NCBI RefSeq assembly: GCF_025642975.1
Contig: NZ_JANZKJ010000022.1
Span: forward strand, 1-47,939
DNA: 47,939 bases
Direction of reading: 5' to 3'
From: Pseudomonas sp. RIT-PI-S
GTDB lineage: Bacteria; Pseudomonadota; Gammaproteobacteria; Pseudomonadales; Pseudomonadaceae
A model generated the notes under the pieces. The model did no database searches. It saw nothing but the letters and a program-made list of their open reading frames with translations, and had not been told where the DNA came from. Every line of letters starts with the position of its first letter. Position 1 is the first letter of the stretch. Positions 11,438 to 20,037 of this stretch are shown one piece after another. Both the position numbers and the translations under genes were made by a program.

Positions 11438-13226
11438 GGGCTGCCTCCGGGGCATCAGCGGGAATCAGGCTGACCAGGGCGGTATAGCCAGGCAGCACGC
11501 TGGATGATTCCAGTGGAGCACCCGGGCCGCGACTGTCGAACAAGTGATAGGTTTCGAAGGGCAGTTGCGCTGGCACCGGTTGTTCGCCCAGGTTCAGGTC
11601 GATCTGCCACACCGTTGCGTCGCGCAGGCGCCATTTGGCAGAAACCGCCTTGTCGCCCAGCACCGTCACGCCCAGCGAGCGGCTACCTGCCAGGCGGTGG
11701 AACAGTTCGCGCCGGCGCAACGTGAGCAGGTGGAGGTAAAGCTCGACCCAGGGCCCGCGCTGGTGCTTGGCGAAATCCTCGAAGGCTGGCCGGGAGGCTT
11801 CGAAGGTGGCCGGGGCGTTGGGGTCCGGGATTTTCTCTCGCAGGTGCGGGTCCTGGAAGGCGTTGAACGCCTTGAACTCGGCACGGCGACCGTTGCGCAC
11901 CGCCTCGGCCAACTCCCCATGGAAACTGGTGAAGAACTGGAACGGCTCGGAGGCGCCCCATTCATCCCCCATGAACATCAGTGGGATCATCGGCGAAGCC
12001 AGCAATAACGTGGTTGCCGCGCGCAAGGCCGGCTCCGGGCAGAGCTGCACCAGGCGTTCGCCGAATGCCCGGTTGCCGATCTGGTCATGGTTTTGCAGGA
12101 ACAGCACAAAGGAAGAGGGATGCAGGTGGCCGCTGGGTTCGCCCCGCGCCACGCCCTGGGTGGTGGTGTGGCCTTGATACACGAAGCCCTCGCCCAGGCA
12201 GCGAGCCAGCTTGGCGGTGGTGTCCTCGGCGTATTCGGCGTAGTAGGCCTCATGCTCGCCGGTAAGCAGCACGTGCAGCGCATTGTGGCCGTCGTCGTTC
12301 CATTGGGCGTCGAAGCCCTGCTGTAGCAGATGCGCCTCGTTGTGCTCGTTTTCCAGGTTCAGCCAGATGTGCCGGCCCGAAGGGGTCGCCTTGCGAATGC
12401 GGCGGGCCATTTCCTGGAGGAAGTCTGGGTCTTCGATGGCATGCACGGCGTCGAAGCGCAGCCCGTCGAAGCGGTAGTCGAACAGCCACATCAAGGCGTT
12501 GCCAATGAAGAACTCACGCACCTGCGGCCGGCGGAAGTCGATCGCATCGCCCCAGGGCGTGTGCTTGTCATGGCGGAAGAAGCCCTTGGCGTATTGGCCG
12601 AGGAAATTGCCATCCGGGCCAAAGTGGTTGTAGACCACGTCCAGGATGACCATCAGCCCATGGCCGTGGGCCGTGTCGATCAGCGCCTTGAGTTGGTCCG
12701 GCGTGCCGTAGGCATGCTCCGGGGCATAAGGCAGCACGCCGTCGTAGCCCCAGTTACGGTCGCCGGGGAACTCGGCGATAGGCATCAGCTCGATGGCCGT
12801 GATGCCCAAGGCAGCCAGGCGCGGCAGTTGCTTGGCCACCCCTTCGAAGCCGCCCATCAGCCCTACATGCACTTCGTAGATCACCGCCTCGTGCCAGGGG
12901 CGGCCTTGCCATTGCGCCTGGCGCCAAGGGTAGCTCTGGTGGTCGACCACCACGCTGGCCGAATGCACGTCGCTTTGCTGGGCACGGGAGGCGGGGTCCG
13001 GCACTTGCAGCTCCCCGTCGATCTCGTAGCGGTAGGCGGTGCCCGCCGAGCAATCGCTTTCAGCGACGTACCAGCCGTCCGCTTCAGCGGACATCGCCAG
13101 AACCTCGCCGTCGTCGAATACCACGCTCACACGCTTGGCGTCGGGCGCCCACAGGGCGAAGCGGGTCAAGTCGTCGCCCAGGCGGGTTGCCCCGTGCGCC
13201 CAGGGAACCAGTTGTTGATCAGCCAT
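11430..13226 (-). CDS. treZ: Malto-oligosyltrehalose trehalohydrolase TreZ
   Basis: TreZ hydrolyses the glucosidic bond next to the trehalose unit made by TreY, freeing trehalose and shortening the glucan by two glucoses. The protein has 598 residues. An N-terminal E-set domain (TRFALWAPDAKRVSVVF) precedes a GH13 barrel with VILDVVYNHFGPDG (about 193), GLRFDAVHAI with the nucleophile Asp (about 258), WLNLENEHNEAHLL with the acid Glu (about 291), and LQNHDQIGNRAFGERL (about 377). The start ATG at 13226 has GAGGAG seven bases upstream. It follows the glgA stop by 15 bases and overlaps malQ. Confidence 0.96.
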   Translation of the reverse strand: MADQQLVPWAHGATRLGDDLTRFALWAPDAKRVSVVFDDGEVLAMSAEADGWYVAESDCSAGTAYRYEIDGELQVPDPASRAQQSDVHSASVVVDHQSYPWRQAQWQGRPWHEAVIYEVHVGLMGGFEGVAKQLPRLAALGITAIELMPIAEFPGDRNWGYDGVLPYAPEHAYGTPDQLKALIDTAHGHGLMVILDVVYNHFGPDGNFLGQYAKGFFRHDKHTPWGDAIDFRRPQVREFFIGNALMWLFDYRFDGLRFDAVHAIEDPDFLQEMARRIRKATPSGRHIWLNLENEHNEAHLLQQGFDAQWNDDGHNALHVLLTGEHEAYYAEYAEDTTAKLARCLGEGFVYQGHTTTQGVARGEPSGHLHPSSFVLFLQNHDQIGNRAFGERLVQLCPEPALRAATTLLLASPMIPLMFMGDEWGASEPFQFFTSFHGELAEAVRNGRRAEFKAFNAFQDPHLREKIPDPNAPATFEASRPAFEDFAKHQRGPWVELYLHLLTLRRRELFHRLAGSRSLGVTVLGDKAVSAKWRLRDATVWQIDLNLGEQPVPAQLPFETYHLFDSRGPGAPLESSSVLPGYTALVSLIPADAPEAAHE

Positions 13227-13241
13227 TACGGCACTCCTCGA

Positions 13242-14813
13242 TCAGTAGTGCCGCCCGGCCCGCCCATGGGCGCGATTTACCAGCTTGGTATAAAGCGCTG
13301 CATAGGGCTCGACGGCTTGCGACCAGTTAAACGGCTGAGTCATCGCGCGGCAGCGCATGGCATTGAGTAAGTCGGGCTTGCTGAACGCATAGAATGCTCG
13401 CTTCAAGGCAGCTTCATAGGCGCCCACGGAAGGTTCATCGAAGAGAAAACCGGTGACGCCATCCTCGATGGTGTCGGCCAGGCCGCCAGTCTTGCGTGCC
13501 ACTGGCAGCGACCCGAAGCGTTGCGCATACATCTGGCTGAGGCCGCAGGGCTCGTAGCGGGACGGCATCAGCAGGAAATCACTGCCGGCGAACATGCGGC
13601 GTGCGTCGGTTTCGTTGAAGCCGATGCGGGCAGACACTTGGCCGGGGTAGCGCTTGGCGAGGTCGCGCATCGCCTGTTCTTCCTCTGGCTCGCCGCGGCC
13701 GATGATCGCGATCTGGCCGCCGGAGCGGACGATGAAATCAGTGACGCCTTCGGTCAGGTCCAGGCCTTTCTGGTACACCAGGCGCGATACAACCGCGAAG
13801 AGCGGGCCGTTCGACGGCTCTAGGCCAAAGAGGTTGCGCACGTGGTCGGCGTTCACCGCCTTGCCGTCCCAGTCGTTGAGGCTGAAGGGGCAAACCAGGT
13901 GTGGGTCCGTGGCGGAGTCCCAGCTTTCGTCGATGCCGTTGGGGATGCCGCTCAGCAGGCCTTGATGGGCCTTGCTAGTGAGGAAACCTTCCAGGCCGCA
14001 GCCGAAATCAGGCGTGGTGATTTCCTGGGCGTAGGTGGCGCTTACGGTCGTGATATGGCTCGCGTAGGCCATCCCCGCCTTGAGGAATGACAACTTGCCG
14101 TAGAATTCCATGCCTTCCTGCTGCAGGGCGTGCTCGGGAATGCCCAGCTCGGGGCAGCATGCCAGGCTCACCACACCCTGGTAGGCCAAGTTATGGATGG
14201 TGAACAGGGTGGGAACGTTGACCCCGCGCCAGTGCATGTAGGCCGGTGCCAGGCCGCTCGGCCAGTCGTGGGCATGCACCAGGTCGGGCTTCCAGTGGAC
14301 CATGCCATGGCCGGCGGCGATGTCGCAGGCGGCAAGGCCCAGGCGGGCGAAGCGGATGTGGTTGTCTGGCCAGTCGCGGCCGTTGGTGGCGCCATAGGGG
14401 TTACCCGCACGGTCGTACAGCTCCGGGCAGATGAGCACATAGATCACCAGCCCGTCGGGGGTGTCCATGCGGCCGACCTTGCACGGCGGCAGCGCGGCAT
14501 GGCCGCTCAACTCGCCAACGATATGGATCGGGTTATCGCTTTCCAACACTTGCGGATAGCCCGGTATCAGGATGCGCACGTCGTGCAGCTTGCTCATGGC
14601 CCGGGGCAATGCCGCCGAGACATCGCCAAGGCCGCCGGCCTTGATCAGATCCGCCATTTCGGACGTCACGAACAGCACTTTCTTGCGGTTCGGGTTCGCC
14701 ATGTGATCTGGTTGCAGTACCTTGCTGGTCGAAGTAATGCCAGGCAACGAGGGGGCCTCGCTGACCTGCTGGTTGAAGCGCTCTCCGTGAGTTTCGACAG
14801 CGGCACTGATCAT
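13242..14813 (-). CDS. glgA: Glycogen synthase GlgA (GT5), first gene of the trehalose/glucan operon
   Basis: GlgA transfers glucose from a nucleotide sugar (ADP-glucose in characterised members) to the non-reducing end of an alpha-1,4 glucan. The 523-residue protein starts with about 45 extra residues before the KKVLFVTSE strand and the nucleotide-sugar site KAGGLGDV (58-65). The C-terminal lobe has SRYEPCGLSQMYAQRFG and KTGGLADTI (about 416-446), which contain the donor-binding Glu. The start at 14813 has GGGAGC eight bases upstream. The inner Met38 has no ribosome site. No glgC (ADP-glucose pyrophosphorylase) lies in the window. As first gene of the - strand operon, its promoter must lie in 14814-15163, but no clear one was found. 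Confidence 0.95.
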   Translation of the reverse strand: MISAAVETHGERFNQQVSEAPSLPGITSTSKVLQPDHMANPNRKKVLFVTSEMADLIKAGGLGDVSAALPRAMSKLHDVRILIPGYPQVLESDNPIHIVGELSGHAALPPCKVGRMDTPDGLVIYVLICPELYDRAGNPYGATNGRDWPDNHIRFARLGLAACDIAAGHGMVHWKPDLVHAHDWPSGLAPAYMHWRGVNVPTLFTIHNLAYQGVVSLACCPELGIPEHALQQEGMEFYGKLSFLKAGMAYASHITTVSATYAQEITTPDFGCGLEGFLTSKAHQGLLSGIPNGIDESWDSATDPHLVCPFSLNDWDGKAVNADHVRNLFGLEPSNGPLFAVVSRLVYQKGLDLTEGVTDFIVRSGGQIAIIGRGEPEEEQAMRDLAKRYPGQVSARIGFNETDARRMFAGSDFLLMPSRYEPCGLSQMYAQRFGSLPVARKTGGLADTIEDGVTGFLFDEPSVGAYEAALKRAFYAFSKPDLLNAMRCRAMTQPFNWSQAVEPYAALYTKLVNRAHGRAGRHY

Positions 14814-15163
14814 TAAACTTGCTCCCGTAGCGTAAATAACTTCTGGCAGATTTCTGGTTTTTCTAATCCGATCCCCATGGCCGGTCGACTACCGGCCCCA
14901 CGGCTACGAAACCGGGGTGTTGCACGCTCCTGGAGGGGTGGGCGAGGGCCCGCCGCAAAGGTGCGCGCCGCTCACTGTAAAGCTGACCCGACGGCCCTTC
15001 AGAAGTTTCGGATTTCTTTGCATTTGCCTGCCTCGGACCGGCCCGTTTTGAGTGTAGGAGAGTTTCATTTCAACGGCGGGTTAAACGAAGCGGTAAGGGG
15101 CTACCGCAGGGCTTGGCCGCAGGTGAGGTGGTATTGGCCTTCCACCATTGACCGGAGCCTGTC
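14814..15163. other. 350-base divergent intergenic region between glgA and the giant DUF6543 gene
   Basis: The region must hold the promoter of the glgA operon (leftward) and that of the DUF6543 gene (rightward). No good sigma-70 match was seen for either. Two stem-loops are visible: GGCCGGT CGACT ACCGGCC (14879-14897), about 65 bases upstream of glgA, and GCGGTA AGGGGC TACCGC (15090-15107), upstream of the DUF6543 start. No credible small gene was found. Confidence 0.6.
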
Positions 15164-18100
15164 ATGCCTGTACTTCCAAGCCTTTCCATTGCGGTAAGCG
15201 ACTTTTCTCCCCTGGCCGGGGAAGCGGTCAAACGTTTTCGCGACCAACCCAGCCTGCTCCTCACCGCCTCGGCCATGGTGGCCGAGGCCCTGGCCCGTCT
15301 TGACCCTCCGGTACGGTTGAACCCGCTGGACGTCGCCCTGGGCTGGCCAGCGGAGGTCTCGCCCACTGGCGAAGTGGAGTATCTGATCCTGCCGGAGCTG
15401 CTGATCGATCTGTTCGTGCGCGATGGGGTCCTGACTATCGTGCCCGGTTACCAGCAGGCGCTGCAGTGGCAGAACCAGCGATGGGTGCCGTTGCAGCTGC
15501 ACCTGGGTCGCCTGGCCGAGGAGTTGGATGCGCTACGCCCCTCGTTGATCTCAGCGTTCAAACAGGAGCTTGTGCAGTTTTGGAGCGAAGCGGATACGCA
15601 GGGAAAAACCCATTGGGAGTGGATGGGCGACTACTTGCGTCGGGCTTTCGTGCATGCGCTGGAGGTGGCCCGGCTGGACCGGCGTATTGCCCCGCCGGTG
15701 TACCTGGGAGGGCTGACGGTTGCCGCCCGGGGCACCAGCGAAACGACGACGGAGGTGCTGCCAGGCAGGCGGATCGATACGTGCCTGCTGCAAGCCGAGC
15801 GCGGCAGCGCGGCCCTGCCGCTCGACGTGCGGCTTGACCCTTATCTATTGATCAGCCTGCCGTTGAGTGAACAAGTCGAGGGTTTCATGTTGTTTTCGCC
15901 CAGAACCGGGCTGAGGTATTTCGAGTCCACTCAAGCCCTGCTGACGGCCTTGAATACAGTCTTCGATAAGCACTCCCCGCAGAGCGTTTACATCCGCCGA
16001 GTGAAAGTGGAAGGTGACGTGTTCGATGCCTTGGCCCGCACACTATTGCAAACCCAGCTGATCCAGGTCACCACCCTAAGCGAGCGGCTGCAGAGCGCGG
16101 GAGATGGCCTGGCCCTCGAGCGGTTGAAGGCTGCCACCGAAGCGCTGACCGGGTTCTACGCACTGGATACGCAAATCGCGACCCGTGCCCGTGGGTGGCT
16201 GCAACGGAGCTTGCCGCTATGGTTGCGGCGGGCTCCTGCCGCTGATCGTTGGCATTTCGCCGGAGCCCTGGCGCAGATCGCGATTACCCGCAATCAAACC
16301 CCTCACCGTTGGTTTCTCGAGGATATTCCCACGCTGGAAACCTATGCGCTGACCCGTCTGCGTGAAGAGGCCGCACGCGCCCACCCCGACGGCCCAGCGC
16401 TGATGCCAGAGAATATCGAAGCGTCACTCGAGTATGTGGTGCAGGATCTGATCGCCATCACCGGCGGCCCGTGGGAGCCACAGTTTCGCGAGGACCCCGT
16501 CAGCATTACCGATCTCGCCATCGATAACCTCGCGGCACATAGCCATGGTTGGCTCAAGGTAAAAGCCAAGCCGGGCACGACGCTACCATCGTGGCTGGAT
16601 GGCACGGAACTCAAGGCGCTGGTCCGGCAGATAAACGTGGGTGCGACCTACCCGGCGCTGCTGCGCGAACACCTGGTGGAGGGCCCAGAGGTAGCCGAGC
16701 GTTCGGCTTCCTTTTGTGACCAAGTGGCGACGCAACTGCCTCTGCTGGCATGGGAGCTGCTCATGCGGGGCGCGTACGGCATGGACCGTCACGGCTACCA
16801 CCTGGTAGAAGCGGGAGTTGGAGCCAGGCCCGTTGAAGACACCACCCGCTTGATGAGCCTGGGTATCACTGCCGGGGCGGCCTATGGCGTGGACACGATC
16901 GCCGCGACCTATGTGTTTACCCGGCCAGACAAGACCGCCGGCCCCTGTGTGTTGTACCGGCCGATGCACACCGAGCAGCTACGGCAGTACGGTTCTCTCG
17001 ACGAGCTATGGGAGGACCTCGCCGCGCCCGGGGATTTGCAGGACGAAGCCCTGCTTTGGATGACGGACCTGGGTCGCACGCGTTACAGCCACGGCGGTTG
17101 GCGGGCGCCTCGGGTAGCCCGGTTCGGCCAGGGCGACGAGTTCGCGCCGCTGGAGCAGCCGCAGCCGGCTCGGCCAGTGCTGACGCCCTTGGTGGGGCCC
17201 GTGTTGCCAACGCTTTACCGGGAAGTGGTCACCGCGCTGGTAGATATGGCAGAGCGGCGCACGGTGTCCAACGCCGAAGACCGCTGGGTATCGTTGGGAA
17301 CGCTGGCCTGGACGCTGTTCAACGGCTTGCTTCCCGTATTCAGTGGGCCGCTGGCCACGGCCGGCTGGCTGATCCAGCTCAGCGACCAGTTCGGCGATTA
17401 CCTTCAGGTCAGCGAGCAAACCGGCACAACCGCGCAAGACGCGCGCAACAGTTTGCTGTTCAGTGTGGTGATGCTGCTGATGAGCGAATCCTTCCACTGG
17501 CCGCTCGACGAGCAGGGCGGGCATGCGATCGAAAGCGAGGGGGAGGTCGAGCCGGGCGAGATAGCTGCTGGGCCAGGTGTGAACGGGCCCCTGGCTACGG
17601 GCGAGTCAGCGGTCCCGGCGCTGGGGGTGGGCACGAACGACCTGCCACGGTTGAGCGAGGAGCCGGTCGATGAACAAGCGGCGATGCGCCGGCCGCAGGA
17701 TTTCAACCTGGCCTGGGCAAACGCCGCCCTGGCGCTCGAGCCTCGACAGGTGGCCGCGCTGGCGGCCTTGCGCGCCGAGCCGCCGTTGCGCGAACTGAGC
17801 CCCATACCCCATGGGCCAACCCAAGGCTTGTACCTGCATGACAACCGCTTGTTGTGGTCGTGGCAAGGCCAGTTCTTCGCGGTGAACTTCGCAGAGGGAG
17901 AGCCGAAAATCATCGGGCCCCAGGGAGAACCAGGCCCCTACCTACGCCGAGACGAGGTAGGTCGCTGGGCCCTCGACCTGCGTTTGCGCCTGCGCGGCGG
18001 CGGGCCTAAGAGCAGAATTGAAGTCCGTCGCCGCCAGAACCAGCGAGATCGCGAACAAGCCGAGAGGATTTACGCCCAGGCCATTCCGGCCTTCGACGCC

Positions 18101-19948
18101 CTGCGTGATCGCGCCAACCCGCTGGCTGAGGTGGTCGATGCAGCCGCCCGTGCCGACCAGCCGCAGATCGAGCGCCGGGCAGAGTTCGATAGGATCTTGC
18201 GTGAAGGCTACGAACAGTGCGCTGAGCTTATCGACCGCTACAAGGCGCTGCATGGGAGCTCGCCGCTGCCTAATTTTCCCGAGCGCATATGCGAGCTTTC
18301 CGCGCGGTTGATGCACTTGAGCAAAGTCATCACCGATAATTTGTCCACGCTCATCCGGGAGTATCTTGACGAGTCGCCTTACCTTGGCACGGGTGAAGCG
18401 GCCCTGCACCAAGCGGTTGCCGAGGATATCCAGCGCTGGCAGGCGTTCCTGCTGCACTTCGAAACGCTTACGGAACATGCGGTCACCTATCTTCAGAAGC
18501 ACCAGCAGACCATCGAGGTGATCAACGCCTTCCCTGGCCTGGGCGCGAGAACACTGGAAGCCAATCGCAATAGCGTAGAGACGTTTAACTCAGTGCTGCA
18601 GCTGTGGTCGTCCCTGGTCTACTGCCGGTTGGGCCTTATGCTGGAGCCTCTGCGCGAAACACCGGCACTGGCCGAGCAGGTGCATTCTGTTCTTGAGCCG
18701 GTGCTGGTGCACTCGGCCTCACATGCTGATTCTGTTGAGAACACCGCGCTCACCCCGGAAGAAAGAACTCGTGTGTTCGACACCGCTATCGATCATTACC
18801 AGCGGGGCGAAGATGCGCTTCGGATGTTTGCGCAGACCCTCACGCCCGAGCAGCAATCACCGGCGATGCGCCGGTTGGAGGAGGTGATTGCGGCACTGCG
18901 CAAAGATGCCGAACAGCGTATGGGCGAATTGATACGCAGCACCGCGGCCGAGCCTGCGCGATCCACCCAGGCGGGGCGGCGTACCGGCCAGCCGCGTCCA
19001 CGGCCGGCCACGAGGCCAGGCGGGTCGCGCGGCGGTGCCAGGCGCCCGGATGGAGGGCCTGGCCCAAGCGAGCAGCCGGCCACTGAGGGCAGGGGCGAGC
19101 TCCAGGTCATTCGCACGGCCGACGGCGGATCGGTCCTGGCGCACGTACGCACCGATCCACAAACGAAAATGATGATCGCGGAAGTCGTATCCAACGGTCG
19201 GGTATTAGCCAGTTGGCGTCAGGACGCTACCACCGGCCTCTGGAGCAAACCGGCACGTGAGCCGCTGCGCCCCTCCCCGGAGAGCAACCTGAGGCTCAAT
19301 ACGTTGGTGAGGGAGGCCGACCAGGCACTGAGGACTGCACGGCGCGAGGAAAGCCAGATCAACCGTTTCAAGCAAGCCACGCGTGTACCCGCCGACATCG
19401 AAGACCAGTACCACCTGCGTGCCGCCAGCCTGGAGGCGCTGGCTGAACGGGTAGAGCTGGCCCTGACCCGGATGAACCTCACCGATGCAGTCACTGAAGA
19501 GCATGGATCGGCAGAGGTGAAAGCGCGGGAGTTGCGAACCCAGGCGAGCACCGCCCGGCGCATCGGTACCGAGGCACGCATCGAGCTGAGCAAGAGCATG
19601 ATGCCGACGGCAGGGCGGGTAAAGTTCCTGTTCGATGCCGGCGAGGTCAGCATTCGCCGCATCGGCCGCCGGGCTCCCATAGGGCGGCAGGGGCGCCGGG
19701 ATTTCATACAGGAGTATGAGATCGTCGACCGTCAGCAACACCCCTTGTGGTATGCCCATTTTCACTACGACACCGCCAGCGCTGCGCCTGAGCACTACAC
19801 CGTCGCGCACCTGAAGACGGTGACCCAACGTTTCGACGGCTACCAGCGACAGCTGCAGCAGGCACGCAATGATCAGGAAGTGGTGGGCATCTACCGCAGC
19901 CGGATCGACCCGGTGTTGGCCCGACAGTTGTTCCTGTCCCTGCCTTGA
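15164..19948 (+). CDS. Giant dermonecrotic-toxin-like DUF6543 protein A (1594 aa)
   Basis: I place it in the Pseudomonas DUF6543 / dermonecrotic-toxin-like group. No activity is proven for this subtype. Visible order: an N-terminal region; a DUF6543 block from LPLWLRRAPAADRW (about 349) through FLEDIPTLETYAL to about 410; TLPSWLDGTELKALVRQINV (about 472); VLYRPMHTEQLRQYGS (about 594) and YSHGGWRAPRVARFG; two hydrophobic stretches (about 712-745 and 764-782); LRRDEVGRW...LRLRLRGGGP (about 926-952); a long helical, charged region; an Arg/Gly/Pro linker (about 1258-1312); and a C-terminal domain with LWYAHFHY, AHLKT and IYRSRIDPV. No signal peptide, LRR or NEL ligase domain is seen. The start ATG has GGAG about seven bases upstream. 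Its homologue follows after 89 bases. Toxin or effector function is inference. Confidence 0.85.
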   Translation: MPVLPSLSIAVSDFSPLAGEAVKRFRDQPSLLLTASAMVAEALARLDPPVRLNPLDVALGWPAEVSPTGEVEYLILPELLIDLFVRDGVLTIVPGYQQALQWQNQRWVPLQLHLGRLAEELDALRPSLISAFKQELVQFWSEADTQGKTHWEWMGDYLRRAFVHALEVARLDRRIAPPVYLGGLTVAARGTSETTTEVLPGRRIDTCLLQAERGSAALPLDVRLDPYLLISLPLSEQVEGFMLFSPRTGLRYFESTQALLTALNTVFDKHSPQSVYIRRVKVEGDVFDALARTLLQTQLIQVTTLSERLQSAGDGLALERLKAATEALTGFYALDTQIATRARGWLQRSLPLWLRRAPAADRWHFAGALAQIAITRNQTPHRWFLEDIPTLETYALTRLREEAARAHPDGPALMPENIEASLEYVVQDLIAITGGPWEPQFREDPVSITDLAIDNLAAHSHGWLKVKAKPGTTLPSWLDGTELKALVRQINVGATYPALLREHLVEGPEVAERSASFCDQVATQLPLLAWELLMRGAYGMDRHGYHLVEAGVGARPVEDTTRLMSLGITAGAAYGVDTIAATYVFTRPDKTAGPCVLYRPMHTEQLRQYGSLDELWEDLAAPGDLQDEALLWMTDLGRTRYSHGGWRAPRVARFGQGDEFAPLEQPQPARPVLTPLVGPVLPTLYREVVTALVDMAERRTVSNAEDRWVSLGTLAWTLFNGLLPVFSGPLATAGWLIQLSDQFGDYLQVSEQTGTTAQDARNSLLFSVVMLLMSESFHWPLDEQGGHAIESEGEVEPGEIAAGPGVNGPLATGESAVPALGVGTNDLPRLSEEPVDEQAAMRRPQDFNLAWANAALALEPRQVAALAALRAEPPLRELSPIPHGPTQGLYLHDNRLLWSWQGQFFAVNFAEGEPKIIGPQGEPGPYLRRDEVGRWALDLRLRLRGGGPKSRIEVRRRQNQRDREQAERIYAQAIPAFDALRDRANPLAEVVDAAARADQPQIERRAEFDRILREGYEQCAELIDRYKALHGSSPLPNFPERICELSARLMHLSKVITDNLSTLIREYLDESPYLGTGEAALHQAVAEDIQRWQAFLLHFETLTEHAVTYLQKHQQTIEVINAFPGLGARTLEANRNSVETFNSVLQLWSSLVYCRLGLMLEPLRETPALAEQVHSVLEPVLVHSASHADSVENTALTPEERTRVFDTAIDHYQRGEDALRMFAQTLTPEQQSPAMRRLEEVIAALRKDAEQRMGELIRSTAAEPARSTQAGRRTGQPRPRPATRPGGSRGGARRPDGGPGPSEQPATEGRGELQVIRTADGGSVLAHVRTDPQTKMMIAEVVSNGRVLASWRQDATTGLWSKPAREPLRPSPESNLRLNTLVREADQALRTARREESQINRFKQATRVPADIEDQYHLRAASLEALAERVELALTRMNLTDAVTEEHGSAEVKARELRTQASTARRIGTEARIELSKSMMPTAGRVKFLFDAGEVSIRRIGRRAPIGRQGRRDFIQEYEIVDRQQHPLWYAHFHYDTASAAPEHYTVAHLKTVTQRFDGYQRQLQQARNDQEVVGIYRSRIDPVLARQLFLSLP

Positions 19949-19963
19949 CCCTCCGCAGGCCGA

Positions 19964-20013
19964 GGTAGTACCCCCGTACTGCCCCGGCCAGGGCACCCCA
20001 GACAAGACTGGGG
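19964..20013 (+). other. Two hairpins in the 89-base gap between the DUF6543 genes
   Basis: GGTAGTAC CCCC GTACTGCC (19964-19983) forms an eight-pair stem with a four-base loop and one G-T pair. CCCCAG ACAAGA CTGGGG (19996-20013) forms a six-pair stem. Neither is followed by a T-run, so they are not ordinary intrinsic terminators. They may stabilise the 3' end of the first message or partly attenuate the second gene. Confidence 0.5.
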
Positions 20014-20037
20014 CTCATCTTCGAAGGAGCCCTGACC

